Shown piece after piece: positions 34,888 to 47,523 of a stretch of 64,000 nt of DNA (within the stretch, counting starts at the first letter, position 1; each line of letters begins with the position of its first letter). This DNA is from Taxillus chinensis (Eukaryota; Streptophyta; Magnoliopsida; Santalales; Loranthaceae). The translations under genes were made by a program, and so were the position numbers. The notes under the pieces are model-generated. The model did no database searches. It was not told where the DNA came from and saw only the letters and a program-made list of their open reading frames with translations. The DNA lies in contig CM042088.1 of NCBI GenBank assembly GCA_023512835.1, forward strand, positions 37,170,664 through 37,234,663. The letters run 5' to 3'.

Positions 34888-36556
34888 CTAAGCTGACTGC
34901 ATTGACTTTACCTCAAACCTGTGCCTCAATCTGATTTCCTTACCCAGCGTCTCCAGCTTCCCTGCATTCCACATGAAAAATAAATAAATAAAGGGTCGGG
35001 CGCAGAGCTTAGTGCAAATCAGCATTGTAAGTGAAGGCTACAAAGCGTACAAGAGTCTCATTGTCAGAAACATCCGAATGGTGAGAATCAAAAGAATCTG
35101 ACGCTCTGTTTTCTGATTCATCCAAAACTGTTAAACTGTTTCTGTCATCATCTGTTTGGTTCTGTTCCCAGTTAGTTGGTTCCCAATTGGCTTCCTCTCT
35201 GGAGACACCCCCTGATTCATCTGGCTATGATTGCTCCAAGGCCAAGGGTGATTTAATTTCCACTTCAGATAAATTAGCATCTGTGTCAACACCCACTCAA
35301 TCCTCAACCAGTTTATCTTTTGAAAGAGGCTGCCTTACTTCTTCAGACCTATCTGTATCACTGGAGCTCTCCCCAAAATCTTCTGTCTTCCCTCCAAAAC
35401 GTGCATTTTCTTCCGTCTAAAACTCCTCCCCGCCTCTTATACTCCACTCTACTACTTCAACCTCTCCCTCTTTCAAATTACCTGCAAATCAAATTCAGGG
35501 TTGAAGAGTTATAGGACCACAATCAGATAAAATAAAATATTATACACTGAAACTTATGACCATGCTTAATCAGCAAAATAGTTGACATCTTTCTCTCCAG
35601 TATATTTTCCACTGCAAGATTTTCACGTTTCAAGCTGACAAAAATTTAGCCAGACTGGCTTTCAATTGCAAGACAAATGGAAGGCTTCTTTGGCTTCAGT
35701 CATATCAAGGCAATCAAATTAAGAGTCCCTTATCTGTCTGGGATTAACACAGAATCTTGTGTTTTAATTTCTAACATTTATTACTCACCATCAACTAGCC
35801 TCGCAGGCACATTTATAAAGCAAGCATCCACCTGAAACTCAATTTAATACCATAGAAAATGAAATGCAGCATCCAGAACCTACATGCTATGCATGTCAAC
35901 TTGATGGACTTTCCAATGCACAACATAGCAACAGACCAGAAGATATATATTTCTGCTTTCATCTTCATCTTATCTCGAGTCTTATACGATTTTCTACTCC
36001 TTATTCACACACCAACTCAAAATATTTCTAAAAATTGGATGCATAGCATTTTGGAGATCAAGGATTAAGTAGAAAGTTGAACCATCATTCGAGACAGCAG
36101 AAGTTTATCTGTACTTTTGAGAGTCATTAGAGTTTACAAGTAATTAAATATGACCATACAAGTCCTACAAAGTCACAGAACCAGACATACATACAACAAT
36201 CGAAATTAGACAATATTTTGAAGAGTAGGCAGTAACCTGAATTTACATCAAGTCCATCTATTGAGGTGGATTCAGGGGTTGATTCACCAGAACATGACCT
36301 TATTTCAGCTTCATAAGGTTCATTAGCAGTTTGGCTTTCTGAAAATCCTCTCGCTTCATACTTTAAATTTCTTCTTGGAGGTCTTCCTCTTACCCTAACA
36401 AATGAGAATTTCTTTCAGTTCAAAGTATGGCAAAGAAGTGTGACATCCACATAACACATCCTACTCACATCTTTTTTCATCTCTTGCTCTGAGTTTGACG
36501 TGAACCACTAAGAATCATACTTTCATGCTTAAGTGATCTGCAGCGTGTAACTAAAA
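34888..36556 (-). pseudogene. Unrecognised multi-exon gene remnant (AT-hook-like)
   Basis: Minus-strand blocks bounded by AG and GT are readable. 36394-36237 encodes VRGRPPRRNLKYEARGF with an AT-hook-like RGRPP and an acidic Ser-rich tail. 35831-35789 encodes VDACFINVPARLVD. From 35481 down the frame reads NLKEGEVEVVEWSIRGGEEF, then in-frame TAG, and later another TAG and a TGA in a long Asp/Glu/Ser-rich stretch (to about 34888). A further block near 36540-36477 is rich in Arg and Ser. The joins 35789 to 35481 are in phase; the join from 36237 to 35831 is not. I do not recognise the family; it looks like a nuclear acidic protein gene that has decayed, or exons of a live gene read imperfectly. 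Confidence 0.4.
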
Positions 36557-37530
36557 AAAAGTAAATTACAAAAAACAATAATGAGAAGAAAGCAGAAATG
36601 CATAAATTGCCACCCGCAAACTTTTATATTCTTCAATTGAACTCCATGACATCTTCTGAAGCAATCGTGATGGATTACCTCCACTCCAGCTACATAGGCA
36701 CCTCAACTTCTGTCACACACGCATCTCATAGAATATATGAGCAGTCCCATGTCGCGCCGAAGGCCCTAATTTACAATTTGACAATAATCTCTCTCCAAGT
36801 TTACTGCCATTACGATTACAATTCTTTAATTTAATTCTTCCATGAACGAAATCCTATATATAGGGAGAGAGAAAACAATTTATTCCAATCCCAATTATAT
36901 AACTTTCAATCACTTAACAAAATTAGAAATTAGTCCAAGTAAAACCACCAAAATTAATACTAATTTTAAAAAAGTAATTAAAAACCTTAAATAACTAAAA
37001 TAAAAAATATTATAAAAATATATTAATTCACTGAAATATTAAATTAAATTTCATAAATTAAATACAAATTTTATAGTGATTAAATTCCTCCACACTTTAA
37101 CTTTGTTCATTCTCGAACAAAAAATAAAAAATTAAGCACCAAAATAAAAATTATTTAATCTTGCATATTTAAATATATAAAAAGAACAACTCAAATATAA
37201 TGAATCAAGTTCTAGTATGGATGTGAGTGTGTGCGCTCAAATTATTTAATTTCCACACATAATTTAAAGCTTCATTCATAGCATTTAATCAAGTTGCACA
37301 AATATGCAATCTTCAATCAATCAACTTAAAAAAGCATGCTTAAAAATTAATATCATAATTCCTTCACACTTGAAACATCATGTCATGTACCATATCAACA
37401 CTTCAAGATAAAAGAAATCGGTAATATACATGATAAACTAAACATGATATAAAATAAATGAATTGATATCTCTCTCTTCTCTTTTTTTCATTTTCTTTGT
37501 TTTTTTTTTTCAAATTCTATAGGAAACAAA
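36557..37530. other. Intergenic, nothing recognised
   Basis: A moderately open stretch (36598-36834) has no domain or splice support. The rest is AT-rich with no visible element ends. Confidence 0.4.
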
Positions 37531-38209
37531 GAGCTTGTTTGGTTGCGTTACTTTTTTCCTGTTTTCTGTATTAAATACAGAAAATTCTCTTTCATTCTTG
37601 TTTGGTGCCCGTACTCATTTTTTTTTTCCGGAAACGAGTTGTTTTGAGTACTGTAAAATGAAAACACATTTAATGTGTTTTCATTTTGCTATATTTTGTT
37701 TTCAGTATTTTCCGGTGGAGTTCCGCCGCCCGCCGCCGCTGCGCTAACTCCCTGTCTCCCTGCGCGCAGCATCCCCGCGTCGCCTCCCACAGCACGATCT
37801 CCTCCCCCCCCAGCGCGACCTCTCCCCAGATCTCCTTGCTCGACGACCTCCCCCCCTGGCCGACAGCCCCCCACTGCCAAATCTCCCCGCCCGGCGCGAC
37901 GCTGTGATGACCCTCCGGCCGCTGCGCGACCAAATCACTGTGACGACCCCCTGCGCGACGCTGTGACGAAGCCCCGCCGCGACAGCCAGATCTCCACACC
38001 GCTGTGACAACTTCTTCCTCCCCCTTCCCTACCCCGCTGTGTCACCTCCGGCTACGAGGCCCCTGCATCACGGCGTCGCAAAAACAAAGAAGGAAAAACC
38101 ATCGCCAAACACGTTTGCACGTTTTCAATCAGGCGTTTTTAATTTTTTAATATTATTTTTAAAATCTATTTTTAAAAACCAAAAACGAAAATCAATGCCA
38201 AACATGCTC
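37531..38209. mobile_element. Tourist-like TIR element with GC-rich core
   Basis: The ends GAGCTTGTTTGG (37531) and CCAAACATGCTC (ending 38209) form imperfect inverted repeats like PIF/Harbinger-type MITEs. AAA flanks both sides, compatible with a mutated TAA-type 3-bp duplication. About 340 bases in the middle (37720-38060) are strongly GC-rich with CGACGCTGTGACGA-type repeats, in sharp contrast with AT-rich flanks. No transposase is encoded. ORFs on both strands in the core have no recognisable domain. Confidence 0.5.
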
Positions 38210-38977
38210 AAAATTTTCTTCTTCTCATTCCTTTTTTTATATATAAAATTGATAATGGTGTGGATGTACTGCAATGCTTTATAAAGGGTGCATTTTATGC
38301 TCCTTTCTCCATAATCCATAATCTTCTTTTCTTTTAAGCATAGTCCTAATTTGCAAGAAAAACTTCAATGGAGGCGTGAGTAACATGTAATGATATCTAA
38401 AGTATGTCAAAATATATAATATTAATGATCAAGCATAGCTCAAAAATAGCTAATATCATGATTTTCATAATTTGAACTTTTCAAATAATGCATAAATGAA
38501 AGCTAAATCAATCAAGTATGGAAGCTAAAAATTTTAGTTGTGAACAATATAAGTATCCATACCAGACAACTTAATTCTAACTACTTAAGATTCTGAATTA
38601 TTATTCAAATAATACATAATTAAATAAACTCAAATTGAAATTAACATAATCACAAATAGTTCCAAGTATAAAACAAGCACAATTGTTTTTTCACTGTATT
38701 TCCTTCCCAACATTTAAAACATGGAGTATCCGCAATGCATTCAATATTAAGCAACGAGGAGGAAAAATAAAAGGATTAAGAAAAAGAACCAATTTCAATT
38801 CGCACTGATGTACATGGTTTCTCATTTATTTAGGCTTCATCAAGAGAGAACAAAAATAGAGACGATGGTTGACACTGCCCTGCACATTCAAAAACACACC
38901 AAAAACAAAAATAACTAATTGAATTAAAAAGGAAAAAAAATACCAAATCGGGTTGCATACCGAAAGCACTTCTATAG
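38210..38977. other. AT-rich intergenic stretch
   Basis: No genes, repeats or element ends recognised. Confidence 0.4.
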
Positions 38978-39530
38978 CTAGACTTTCTTCAAACGAGGCT
39001 CAACCATCAAATGATAAGCTTTCATCCTTGCAGTATAAATTTTAGTACATTCATGGATCACATTAGGATAAAGAATTGATGATGGTAGACAATTAAAGTC
39101 TTCAAAGTACACACTTGAGAACATCTTCACAAACAGAGTGTCCTCCACTACAACTAAATAATAGTAACAAGGCAATACAAACTCTATAAGGTCACTAAAC
39201 AAGGCATCCACAGCAGTATGGTCCACATCAATGATAACAACATCAAGCAACTATCTTGCACTTGAATTATTGCCATTGAACCAATTCAAGTCTTCATGTG
39301 GTTCTTGTGGCCAAGGAAATAATGTTCTCTCATCAGCATGTGACATAGTGACAGCAATAGTAATAGCGGGTAGTCAATTGTCTACCAAGAATTCACATGA
39401 ATGAGGCTTAATTGTGTTCTCAAACTCTAGAGTGATTGGTTATGGCATTTCCTCTTCAGAAAATTCCGAATATATCTTTTCTTCTTCAGATAATACGAAT
39501 GTTATAGTACACATTAGAATGTAGCCACTT
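38978..39530 (-). pseudogene. Unidentified ORF with an upstream in-frame stop
   Basis: A 90-codon frame (39250-38978) encodes a hydrophobic, acidic segment (DVVIIDVDHTAVDALF, CYYYLVVVEDTLFVKMF) ending EPRLKKV. Translation continues upstream past one TAG with ERTLFPWPQEPHEDLNWFN, so the real frame was longer. I do not recognise the family. Given its surroundings it may be part of a retroelement or captured gene. Confidence 0.3.
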
Positions 39531-39595
39531 TCCCCCAAAGTATAGGAAAAATACCCAAGAGGTGGCTTTATTAATAAGTTTAATTTCAAAAAGTG

Positions 39596-40925
39596 TGCTT
39601 AAAACCATATAATAGTTTTCAATACAAACTTTAGTAAAATATTTGTAGAGATTTAAAGTTTATACATAAATTTCTATTTATTTAGAAAGTCGGTACCATC
39701 TCTTCCATGCAGGCCAAAATTCATAAAAAAAAAAAGTCAACACACACGACAAACAAATAAACTGATAATAATTCATAATATATTGCTACAAAACTAACGC
39801 TCTCCCTCTAAAAACCCTAAAAACCAAACCTAGCCTCCCATCCCCTGCCATGACGACAAGAACCGGAAGAATCTTAGCATCAAAGATATAAAGAAAATTC
39901 ACTTATTAAGATTAAATTATAAATAAGGCATTTTTAAATTAAGTCATTCATTTTTCAAGCTCAAAGAACAAGTACCGAAACCAAAGATCAAGGCTTGTTT
40001 AATTTGAGTGTATTATTTTTGAAAACATGATTGTTTTAGAAAACTATGGGCCCAATAAAACCAGATTAGGCAAACGGGACCCTAAAATTTTAATTCAAAC
40101 CTAATTATAGGAGTAACTCATGTGATGCTTCCTATTCATGGAACACCAAGACATGGGGGGCATCGTGGATGCGTCCCTCTCCCTTTAGGAAGGGACAAAA
40201 ATGCTGAGGGAAAATGGCGGCGACGAGAAGGGTATTGGCAGCGGCGGCAACGACGATGCCCTCCTCTTCATCCAGTATGGCAAAAGAGTTTGCATTTGTA
40301 ACCAGGGGAGCAACTTGGATGACGAGTTCGAATCTCGACACTGGAAATGGTGCAATGTAGTGTGCAGTATCAAGTGTGGGGCAGTGACTGAGGGAGAGGG
40401 TAGCATTTTGTTCCTTTATATATAAGCTACCACTCTAGTGTTTAGTCAATCGGACATTCAGACGCCACACACGCCATTTATTTTCTTATTTCTCAATGAC
40501 ACTTGAGACATTACCTCTAGCTAGTACAAGTAATGCTGGTCAGATTTAAAAAAAAAACAAAAAAAAAGACAAAAATATAAATTCAAATCAATAAAGCGCA
40601 ACAATATAATTTTTACTGGGATTTTCAATACAATTCAATAATGCGGGTCAGATTTAAAAAAAACAGTAGTGACCTAATGCATGTGGATATTAAGGCCACC
40701 TGTCTAATCTGCAACATTAGCAAATCTATTTTTCTATTTTTTAAATCTAAACGACATTATTCAAACTAACTAGAGGTAGTATAGCTAGATAAAATTATTA
40801 ATAATTAACTAATTAATACAAGTTTTAAGTTACGCCAATCTAGTGTCATTGAAAAATGAAAAAACCTGTGTCGTATGGCATCCGAATGTCCAAATGACTA
40901 AACACTAGTGTGGTGGCCTATAGTG
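39596..40925 (+). repeat. Family X copy D, inverted-repeat element
   Basis: The order is: CTGCCATGACGACAAGAACCGG (39846), TTTATAAATAAGGC-like sequence, the ORF-bearing arm (minus-strand frame RFELVIQVAPLVTNANSFA at 40320-40132), the TTTAGTCAATCGGACATTC block (40441), a central GGACCTAATGCATGTGG segment (about 40672-40690), then an inverted copy of the block ending 40925. The inverted arms are about 40436-40547 and 40722-40918; about 60 bases are deleted from the left arm. The first ~95 bases (39596-39690) resemble 61747-61860 in reverse. Confidence 0.6.
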
Positions 40926-41369
40926 AATTAAGCTTAATTACTATCAATATTAAATTTGATGCATAAGCTAGAGCACTCAATTCAATTTAGCTAAATATTA
41001 GCTAAAAAGAGAAGAAAAGTCTCTACACACCATAAATAAATTTAGCTAGTTAGTTACATATATCACTGGTTAAATTTAACAAGCTGAGTCTACCGTCTTT
41101 GCTATTCTTTTATTTGGTTAAATTTGAGTCAGTTAAATTTTTGTTAAATTTTGATTATTCTATTCTTTACTATTCAAATTTGGTATTCAATTTTTATTTT
41201 ATTTTTATCACATATAAATTTCAAACGGAATTTTGATACCAAAGGCAAACAGTATTCAGTATATTGAACGTAGCATAAACTAACTCAACCAAAACAAAAG
41301 GGAGTTCATCATGGACTGGCTATCATCATGATCAAAATGAGCCAAACACAATTTACAATTTATCAATTT
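40926..41369. other. AT-rich stretch, nothing coding
   Basis: The first 70 bases (AGTGAATTAAGCTTAATTACTATCA onward) match 62256-62335 in direct orientation. The remainder has no recognised feature. Confidence 0.4.
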
Positions 41370-42049
41370 TCAACCAAAACAAAACGGTTCTCCTTGGTAG
41401 TCAAAACATACATAACCAAGACACAAATACCACACGACTCCCGCAAACAAATATTCATGGACAATGCTTATCCAGTTTAATGCAGCCACATCACATTTCA
41501 TCACGGGCCACCAAAAATGCCCCTGAAGTGCATGAAACATCTTTGTACCCCCTAGATGCACAACAACCCTAGATTGATAAAAATCCCTCATCACCTCATC
41601 CCGAAGAGAAAAAGCCATTACTAGCCATCCCTAAAAGGACAACTCATGCTCAGGACTCTCTGTCCAATCCTCAGACAGCTAACCAGCCTCAATATGGGCA
41701 CGGAGAACTTCACACTCGATATCACCTAACTGTCCCTCTTGAACTCATTGATACAGCTCACGTACAACAACAATATGACTCAGAACTGTCCTACTATCAT
41801 GAGGCTGCAACTGCAACATTGTCAACTATTCCATCAGCTTCCACTCTCTCACTGCCACCTCAGCTTTCTCTTTCTTGCTTAGTGCGATAGCCACAACATT
41901 ACCCTTGCCCGAGGTATGAACAAGAGTAAAATCAAAGGTATGCAAATACTCCACCCACCTCTGCCTCAAATTTAAGCCCCTCTGAATAAAGATATACTGA
42001 AGGCTCTTGTGATCCGAGAATATCACAAATTTCTCCCCCACAACGTAAT
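41370..42049 (-). pseudogene. Ty3/gypsy RNase H-integrase fragment
   Basis: Minus-strand frames encode [17 protein letters not shown] and LNLRQRWVEYLHTFDFTL...GKGNVVAIALS (RNase H end, 42049-41830). After stops and gaps, EVMRDFYQSR...HLGGTKMFHALQGHFWWPVMK (the H2C2 zinc domain of integrase, about 41600-41490) follows. The order and motifs are those of gypsy pol. It is truncated by family X copy B at about 42050 and has no LTRs. It is more diverged from the Tekay pol at 6625-7400 than a sister copy would be. Confidence 0.75.
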
Positions 42050-43080
42050 GAGTACGTGCGAAAAGCGAAAAACAACCAAACAAGAACGAGCTGATACCGA
42101 TTGTAATACTTTAAATTAGCTGTAAGATTTTCATTTGCATAGAAATTTTACTTTAAAATAATAAATTAAAAGCCAATTAATATCAATTTTATAGATCAGT
42201 TTATTTTATTTATTCAAAAATTACATAAGATTTTTAATATTTATGACCATGAAATTATTCTAACATTTAGGTCCTAAGTCACATCTAAAAAAATTAATAA
42301 TATTAATAATTATTATTTATATGATGATAATTTGTCAAATTGGATCATATTATTAATTAATTTAAGCCAGTAAATATTAATAAGGTTATTAATATTGTAG
42401 ATTAGATAAGTGGCCTTCCACACACATTAAGTCCGCTTCTTTTCCGTTTTTTTTAAGTATAATCGACATTACTTAGGCAGGCGGCCAATATGTAAAGGAA
42501 GTTTAATGGACAAAACACAACCTTTCCCTTACTCACTGTGTCACGCCCCCAAGTTCTGAGACCCACAGAACCAGGAACGCGACTTCCTCACACTCACTCA
42601 AGAGTCGTGGGGTTGGTGACATCCAAACTTGTACAATACTACAACAGGGGTAGAACTGTACGCCAGTGTAATAAATCTAAAATTAATTAATGAGCATAGC
42701 AGTGCAATCAATCCACATAATTGTCCAACACACCAAAACAACTCACAAACTAGTTCCACCAAAAAGGTACGTACAACCGTCACGGACCCTAGTCCGGAAA
42801 AATAATAAATAATAGAAAGTAGGCAAATTTTATAGAAGATATCCTACTCAAAGATGTCCCGTCCTGCTCTGCTATGGCTCCCTCAGCTACTCCCTACAAC
42901 CTGTAGGAAATAAAAATAAAGTAGGGTGAGCACGAATGCCCAGTAGGTGATCCCCACCTCCAGTAACCTATCACATGAATTCCTAAATCTGTATGATCAG
43001 TGTATTCTTGTGCTGGTGTAGTGTCACATTCTATCACAATTAAATTTCATTAAATCATAAACAAGTCATCACATCACATT

Positions 43081-44840
43081 TGTCACGCCCCCAAATTCCA
43101 GGGAACCCGGAACCGGGTACATGACTTCCCCTTGCCCGCACCCGAAAGGTCAAGGGGTTGGTGACTAGCACCAAAAGAGACTACACCGCGGGTGCTGTCT
43201 CAAATATGCAATCCTGTACAGTCATACATCAAGGGTAATCCTGTACTTTCCCATATATCATCATGCATACAAAGAGTCAAACAGTCATACAGACATCACA
43301 TCATACGGTATGCAAATACAATCGTCCACGGACCCATGTCCGGGATATCACATAAAACAATACCGAATATAATCAGATCATACATCGGAGTAGTGGGCGT
43401 CCTCCTGGAAGAAAGTCCTCCACTAGTCTCGGGTCACACCTGAAAAGGGTAAGCAACAAGTAGGGGTGAGCGACAAGCTCAGTAGGTGACCCTAACACTC
43501 CACATCATGCAACACATATAAGTCTATACTATATGCTCGGTGTACTCGTGCACCGTGTAGTGTGCACAATCATCAGACTCGACTGCAACAAACATCAGGA
43601 CAACTTGTCCACGATCCTCCATGGGATCCCAGCTCGAGCACTCAGCCCTAGCTCCACGAGCTCAACGGCTCAACTCAGGCCTTAGCTTGTCCACGCGCAA
43701 TATGCCCGGCCACAGTCGCCACACAGGCCTGCCATCGGTGCATATGCCGCCACGTCAACCACATAGCACCATCGGTGCATCACGGTGAGAACCCAAACAA
43801 GTCACGGAGTCCATGCCCCAATACCTCACATCAACATACTAACATTAGTATGGCATGTCATTCTCAACATTTCCTTTAGAATTATAGCCGGTCTTCACAA
43901 GTAAATCCTCAACCCTTGATTTATGAAGGAAGTACTCATAGCGCCTATTTTCTTGAAATTAAAAGTCCCGGCATTGGGTTCCCTTATCATAAATAAGATA
44001 ATCTGATTTTTGGGGATTTTTCCGAGATGTCTAACCCCACTTTCCAAAAATTCACCACTACGAACTTTTGGGTTTTTCCGAGATTTTACACTAAAACCCA
44101 ATTTTCACATTTTGAAATAGTGGGAATTAATTTTTCTAGTATTTTTCTTTGAATCCAAATGGGGGGTATTTCGTTATTTACATTGTAACTTAAGTATAAT
44201 ACTTAGAGGCATAATGGTTTACAATGTAAATGTCCGGTGCGATGCGTTGCACCGCAATGAATTCTTGTTTCACTCCTACGGATTTGATGCCGCGGACTGA
44301 TTACTCCGGACTACTGATCCGGACTAACTCCTCCGGACTAACTACTCCGGACTACTGATCCGGGAAAAACACTGTTCACTTAGTCCCGGAAAAACACTAT
44401 TCACTTAGTCCCGGAAAAACACTGTTCACTTAGTCCCGGAAAAACACTGTTCACTTAGTCCCGGAAACACTGTTCACTTAGTCCCGGAAAAACACTGTTC
44501 ATCGTCGTTTTTGCCAATTTTCTCAGCTAGAACGGCAACCCAGCAACCCCAAACACTCATAAACACATTTATTTTGATATACACCCCATTACACGTCTTA
44601 AATAACTCTAAATTTCATGTAATCAACAGAAATACCTCTTTTATGCATTTAAATCACAAGATTCAACCAAAAATTGGGTTTCCCCCAAATCTTAAGGTTC
44701 ACCCCCAAATTCCATGATTTCACCCAAATTAAGCATGCTAAGCCTACTATGAATCATATAAGGAGTTAGAATCACCTACCTGGAAGATTCTTTGCGATCC
44801 ACGAGCTCCAATCGCCCCAAAATCGCCAAGAAAGCTCTAC

Positions 44841-44880
<40 letters not shown>

Positions 44881-45280
44881 CTCAAACATGCACGTACCAA
44901 TAATTGGCAATTAAAGATATAAGGCAGTTCTTAATTATATATATACCGTTGCCAATAATTGGCCTCCCAAAGAATAATTGACCCGAACGCAAAATTGACC
45001 TCCCGAGGTCACGAACTCCAAATTGAGTCAAATTATTGTCAAAACGCTCGAAATAACGAGCACAACACTGTTCAGATATTATCACACTCAAATGACTGCT
45101 CAAACGCAAAGTCAACCAATAAACCCCAAAAAGTCAACAATCGGGTCAAACGGGGCCCCGACTCGGAATCGGGCCCAAGTACAATCAAAATGCTCACATC
45201 GACGGCTACACTACCGTCCAGATAGTTACATTCCCATAGAATGACTATCTCTCAAAACTACCCAAATACGAGTCTTTACA
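43081..45280 (-). mobile_element. Tekay-type solo LTR nested in the previous one
   Basis: It reads TGTCACGCCCCCAAATTCC to GAGTCTTTACA and is flanked by perfect ACATT duplications (43076-43080 and 45281-45285). Length is 2200 bp. It is of the same family as 15686-17943. Its minisatellite has CTCCGGACTA units (44300-44355) and then six units of a 25-base repeat around CGGAAAAACACTGTTCAC (44361-44500). A CT tract lies at 44847-44879 and a TATATATATA box near 44938. Confidence 0.95.
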
Positions 45281-45891
45281 ACATTCCACGGGATTCCCGC
45301 TACCAACTCCAGGAATTCAAAATACTACTAGTCAGCCATATGTGGGACCTATGGTGTCCTTAACGACAACCTGCCACACATGGGACCTGGGTTACCAGCC
45401 ACATAGGGGACCCGCGACCTCTTGCCCGCCCCATGTGGGACCCGCAGTTAACCCAACCAATTTCACGACAATTATCCACACTCTTAATTAATCGACATCA
45501 ATTTAAACACAAGATTTACACTCATAATCAATAAACGAGATTTTCAAGAGTCAGAACTTGGTACAATAATCCTACAAGCATTTAAATCACCAATCCAATT
45601 AATACAAACCACAGTGGTTATTTGTATTCGTATACGTGTATGTTCACTTATAGGAATTCACCAAACAGTTAATAATTTAAATTCCAAATGCCGCATAGAA
45701 ATATTTTAATTTTTGCACTTATGATCACACCGTTAATATCCAATTATGATTAATATATAAATGCCAAGTAAAACAAAAGCTACATATATATAATATGTAT
45801 AGTTAATATTCAATCACGATTAGCATTTAAGATGTCGGATAACATCCTATTATAACAATAACACTCCTTTTTGTATATTTATTCATTCACT

Positions 45892-45896
<5 letters not shown>

Positions 45897-45941
<45 letters not shown>
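45897..45941 (+). repeat. (TA)n-(CA)n microsatellite
   Basis: About sixteen TA units are followed by about six AC units within the outer solo LTR. Confidence 0.9.
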
Positions 45942-46676
45942 TACCCCTTTTTTTAAAAAGAAAACAAAGCCAGCCCATAGGTGGGCCAGCCAGGACACGC
46001 CAGCCCACTAGGGCTGGCGACTCGGGGGTGAAGCGGCATCGCTTCGTCCCCCACCCCCCGTTCTCCACTCACGCAAACCGTGAGCGTGCGTCTAAGAGCG
46101 ATGGCCGTCGCCCATCCCTTTGTTCCTCTTGTCGGATCGCGGGCGCACGGCAACCATGGACGGCAGATGCCGTCGCCCCGTCTCTCTCACTGGCGTGCAG
46201 ACGCGCGGCAGCCGGCGGCAGACGCCGTACCCCAACCTTCTCTCTCTCTCTCTCTCCGAGCGCGCCGCGACCCACTCTCTCCCCGGCGCGCAGGGATCTG
46301 TCCTCGCCTTGCCGTCGCACATCAGGTACCGCAACTCGCTGCCGCCGTTGCTTCGTCCATCCCTTACCGGCGTGTGGATGCGCACTCGTTCCCACGAACG
46401 GCAGCGACGCCATTGCCCCAATCGCAACATCGTTTTAAATATACTGAACTTATTAATCATGCAAACATATACCTACATATAAATAGATTCAACACAAACT
46501 CCCAACAGATCGACGTTCAAACAAACGGTGGAATCGGAAGATCACCTACCTGAACAGTCTCGAAGGATCAGAACCTGACGGCTAAAACCCCACCACTCTC
46601 CCTGTCAAATTCTGTGCACCAAATGGAATGTAGGGTTTTTACCCTGACTCCTCCTTTTATACCAATTTATTAATCA

Positions 46677-46693
46677 TAATAATAATAACAATA

Positions 46694-46742
<49 letters not shown>
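46677..46742 (+). repeat. (AAT)n microsatellite
   Basis: About twenty AAT units, interrupted near the start, lie inside the outer solo LTR. Confidence 0.9.
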
Positions 46743-46995
46743 CCATTACAACAATTAATAACATTATAATTAATATTTACCATCTCAACATTAGTAATAT
46801 TTAATAATATTAATATCATAATAATTGTAGACCCAAAATATTAAAATAATTATAATAATAACGCACATCAATAAACCTGAATATTAAAATAATAATAACT
46901 CGCTCAACTCTAATTCGGGCCTAACTTCAAACCTCACACAGGTACGGGCCTTTACACACTGCCCCACACTTACACCACACACTGCACCATTCCCA

Positions 46996-47247
46996 ATGTT
47001 GCCGCAATTCGAACTCGTCATCCAAACTACTCCCATACCTATCGATGTAAAACTATTTGCCCTACTAGATGATGAAGAGGAGGGCATCGCCGCCACTGCC
47101 GCCGCCAATACCCCGGCCGTCCCTACCGCCCCGTCTGTCGCCTCCATTTCGCTCCAACATTTTCGTCCTCTCCTAAAGGGAGAGAGATCCATCCATGGTA
47201 CCCTCCTGCGTCGTTGTGTTCCACCAATGAATTGGAAACATTGGTAG
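46996..47247 (+). other. Open frame conserved in family X arms
   Basis: An 83-codon frame contains FELVIQTTP, FALLDDEEEG, AAANTP, SISLQHFRPLLKGERSIHG. Diverged versions occur on the minus strand at 40320-40132 (FELVIQVAP, FAILDEEEG, FPQHFCPFLKGEGRIHD) and, frameshifted, at 48695-48342 (VAAANTLLV, ISPQHICLLLVGEEYIHD). Conservation of reading across diverged copies suggests past coding function. No family is recognised and the start codon is uncertain. Confidence 0.4.
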
Positions 47248-47426
47248 TCGGGTTTGGATTATAATATTAGATCTATTATTTCTTTGAACTTAGAAAATGA
47301 ATGCATACCTTATTTATAAATTTATCTTAATAAATGATTGTGCTTTACATCTTTGAAGCCAAGATCCCTCTAGCTCTTGCTGCCATGGTAGGAGAAGAGA
47401 GCTTGGGGTTGGTTTTTAGTATTTTT

Positions 47427-47427
<1 letters not shown>

Positions 47428-47520
<93 letters not shown>
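47428..47520 (+). repeat. (GA)n microsatellite, about 46 units
   Basis: This is a perfect GA run in the left arm of family X copy B. The matching spot in the right arm (near 47765) has only a few CT units. Confidence 0.95.

Positions 47521-47523
<3 letters not shown>

Larger units (their letters stand above)
42539..46956 (-). mobile_element. Solo LTR of a second gypsy family
   Basis: It reads TGTCACGCCCCCAAGTTC to GGGCCTTTACA and is flanked by perfect CACTG duplications (42534-42538 and 46957-46961). Family X paralogues near 21175 and 48225 are empty at this site. Excluding the nested LTR it is about 2.21 kb. Its ends resemble Tekay LTR ends but the interior is different: a CATGTGGGACC-rich part (45330-45440), TA/CA and AAT microsatellites and a GC-rich block (45960-46420). 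ORFs in the GC-rich block overlap on both strands and are not credible genes. Confidence 0.92.

Noticed and set aside
45893..46553. Overlapping 120-180 codon ORFs on both strands
   Set aside because: They lie in a GC-rich part of a solo LTR with clear target duplications, overlap in several frames and have no domain.
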